Origin: an uncultured Collinsella sp.
Lineage (GTDB): Bacteria; Actinomycetota; Coriobacteriia; Coriobacteriales; Coriobacteriaceae
Length of the DNA stretch: 7,091 nucleotides
Direction of reading: 5' to 3'
Assembly: GCA_902490305.1 (NCBI GenBank)
Contig: CABUDI010000040.1
Location: forward strand, 1-7,091
The translations under genes were made by a program, and so were the position numbers. Shown in pieces: positions 6,998 to 7,091 of the stretch; position 1 is the stretch's first letter; every line of letters begins with the position of its first letter. A model generated the notes under the pieces. It ran no database searches and was not told the origin of the DNA. It saw only the letters and a list, made by a program, of their open reading frames with translations.

Positions 6998-7027
6998 GTT
7001 ATAAAACACAGCTACTATGTGAGACAA
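6998..7027 (-). promoter_or_regulatory. Second candidate promoter, distal and in tandem
   Basis: On the minus strand TATAAC (6998-7003) matches five of six bases of the -10 consensus. TTGTCT (7022-7027) matches four of six of the -35, again with an 18-base spacer. Transcription would begin near 6991, giving a leader of about 60 bases. It may be an alternative or additional promoter to the one at 6962-6991, or a chance match in this AT-rich gap. Confidence 0.35.
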
Positions 7028-7041
7028 AAGCCCGTAAACGC

Positions 7042-7072
7042 AAAAAGGGGGAGGCCGCGAGGCCTCCCCCTT
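7042..7072 (-). terminator. Rho-independent terminator of an upstream gene lying beyond the right edge
   Basis: A strong 10-bp GC-rich stem, GGGGGAGGCC at 7047-7056 and GGCCTCCCCC at 7061-7070, has a 4-base loop. Two A/T pairs can extend it (7045-7046 with 7071-7072). On the minus strand the stem is followed by TTTTTG, the expected U-tract. It should end transcription arriving from the right and so separate that unit from the acpS unit. On the plus strand the tail is only TTCTCAGTT, so activity in that direction would be weaker. Confidence 0.85.
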
Positions 7073-7091
7073 CTCAGTTCAAGCGTACGGC

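Noticed and set aside
7074..7091. A possible C-terminal end of an upstream minus-strand gene, with an in-frame TGA at 7074-7076 just before the terminator
   Set aside because: Only five codons are visible and another frame also has a stop nearby, so a gene cannot be supported. The position before a terminator makes it plausible.

Overview
The window is a compact, GC-rich stretch of bacterial chromosome carrying six protein genes, all on the minus strand and so read from right to left. Gene content, GC level and the unusual fused TsaB-RimI-TsaD protein point to a Coriobacteriia actinobacterium, most likely Collinsella or a close relative. This placement is an inference from recognised protein families; no database search was possible. 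All six genes are housekeeping genes. I see no mobile element, CRISPR array, tRNA, rRNA or defence-type system.

Layout in transcription order: a terminator hairpin for an upstream gene outside the window (about 7042-7072); a leader with two candidate promoters (6962-7027); acpS (holo-ACP synthase, with an extra C-terminal tail); nnr (bifunctional NAD(P)H-hydrate epimerase/dehydratase); alr (alanine racemase); a family 4 iron-sulfur uracil-DNA glycosylase; tsaE; then one long gene encoding TsaB, RimI and TsaD as a single polypeptide of about 794 residues. A second hairpin at 5-27 closes the unit. Every junction is tight: gaps of 0, 2, 8 and 12 bases, then a 14-base overlap between tsaE and the fusion gene. 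A single polycistronic mRNA with translational coupling is therefore likely.

The genes serve basic cell upkeep. AcpS activates acyl carrier protein for lipid synthesis, Nnr repairs damaged NAD(P)H, Alr supplies D-alanine for peptidoglycan, the glycosylase removes uracil from DNA, and TsaE with TsaB/TsaD makes the t6A37 modification of ANN-decoding tRNAs. RimI acetylates ribosomal protein bS18. The order acpS-nnr-alr-tsaE-tsaB-rimI-tsaD resembles a common actinobacterial arrangement. What stands out is the merging of the last three genes into one and the glycosylase gene placed between alr and tsaE.

The points most worth a second look are the three-enzyme fusion and the AcpS, which lacks the usual late histidine and carries a charged tail. 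The rest is ordinary. Long plus-strand reading frames opposite the genes are best explained as codon-usage shadows.
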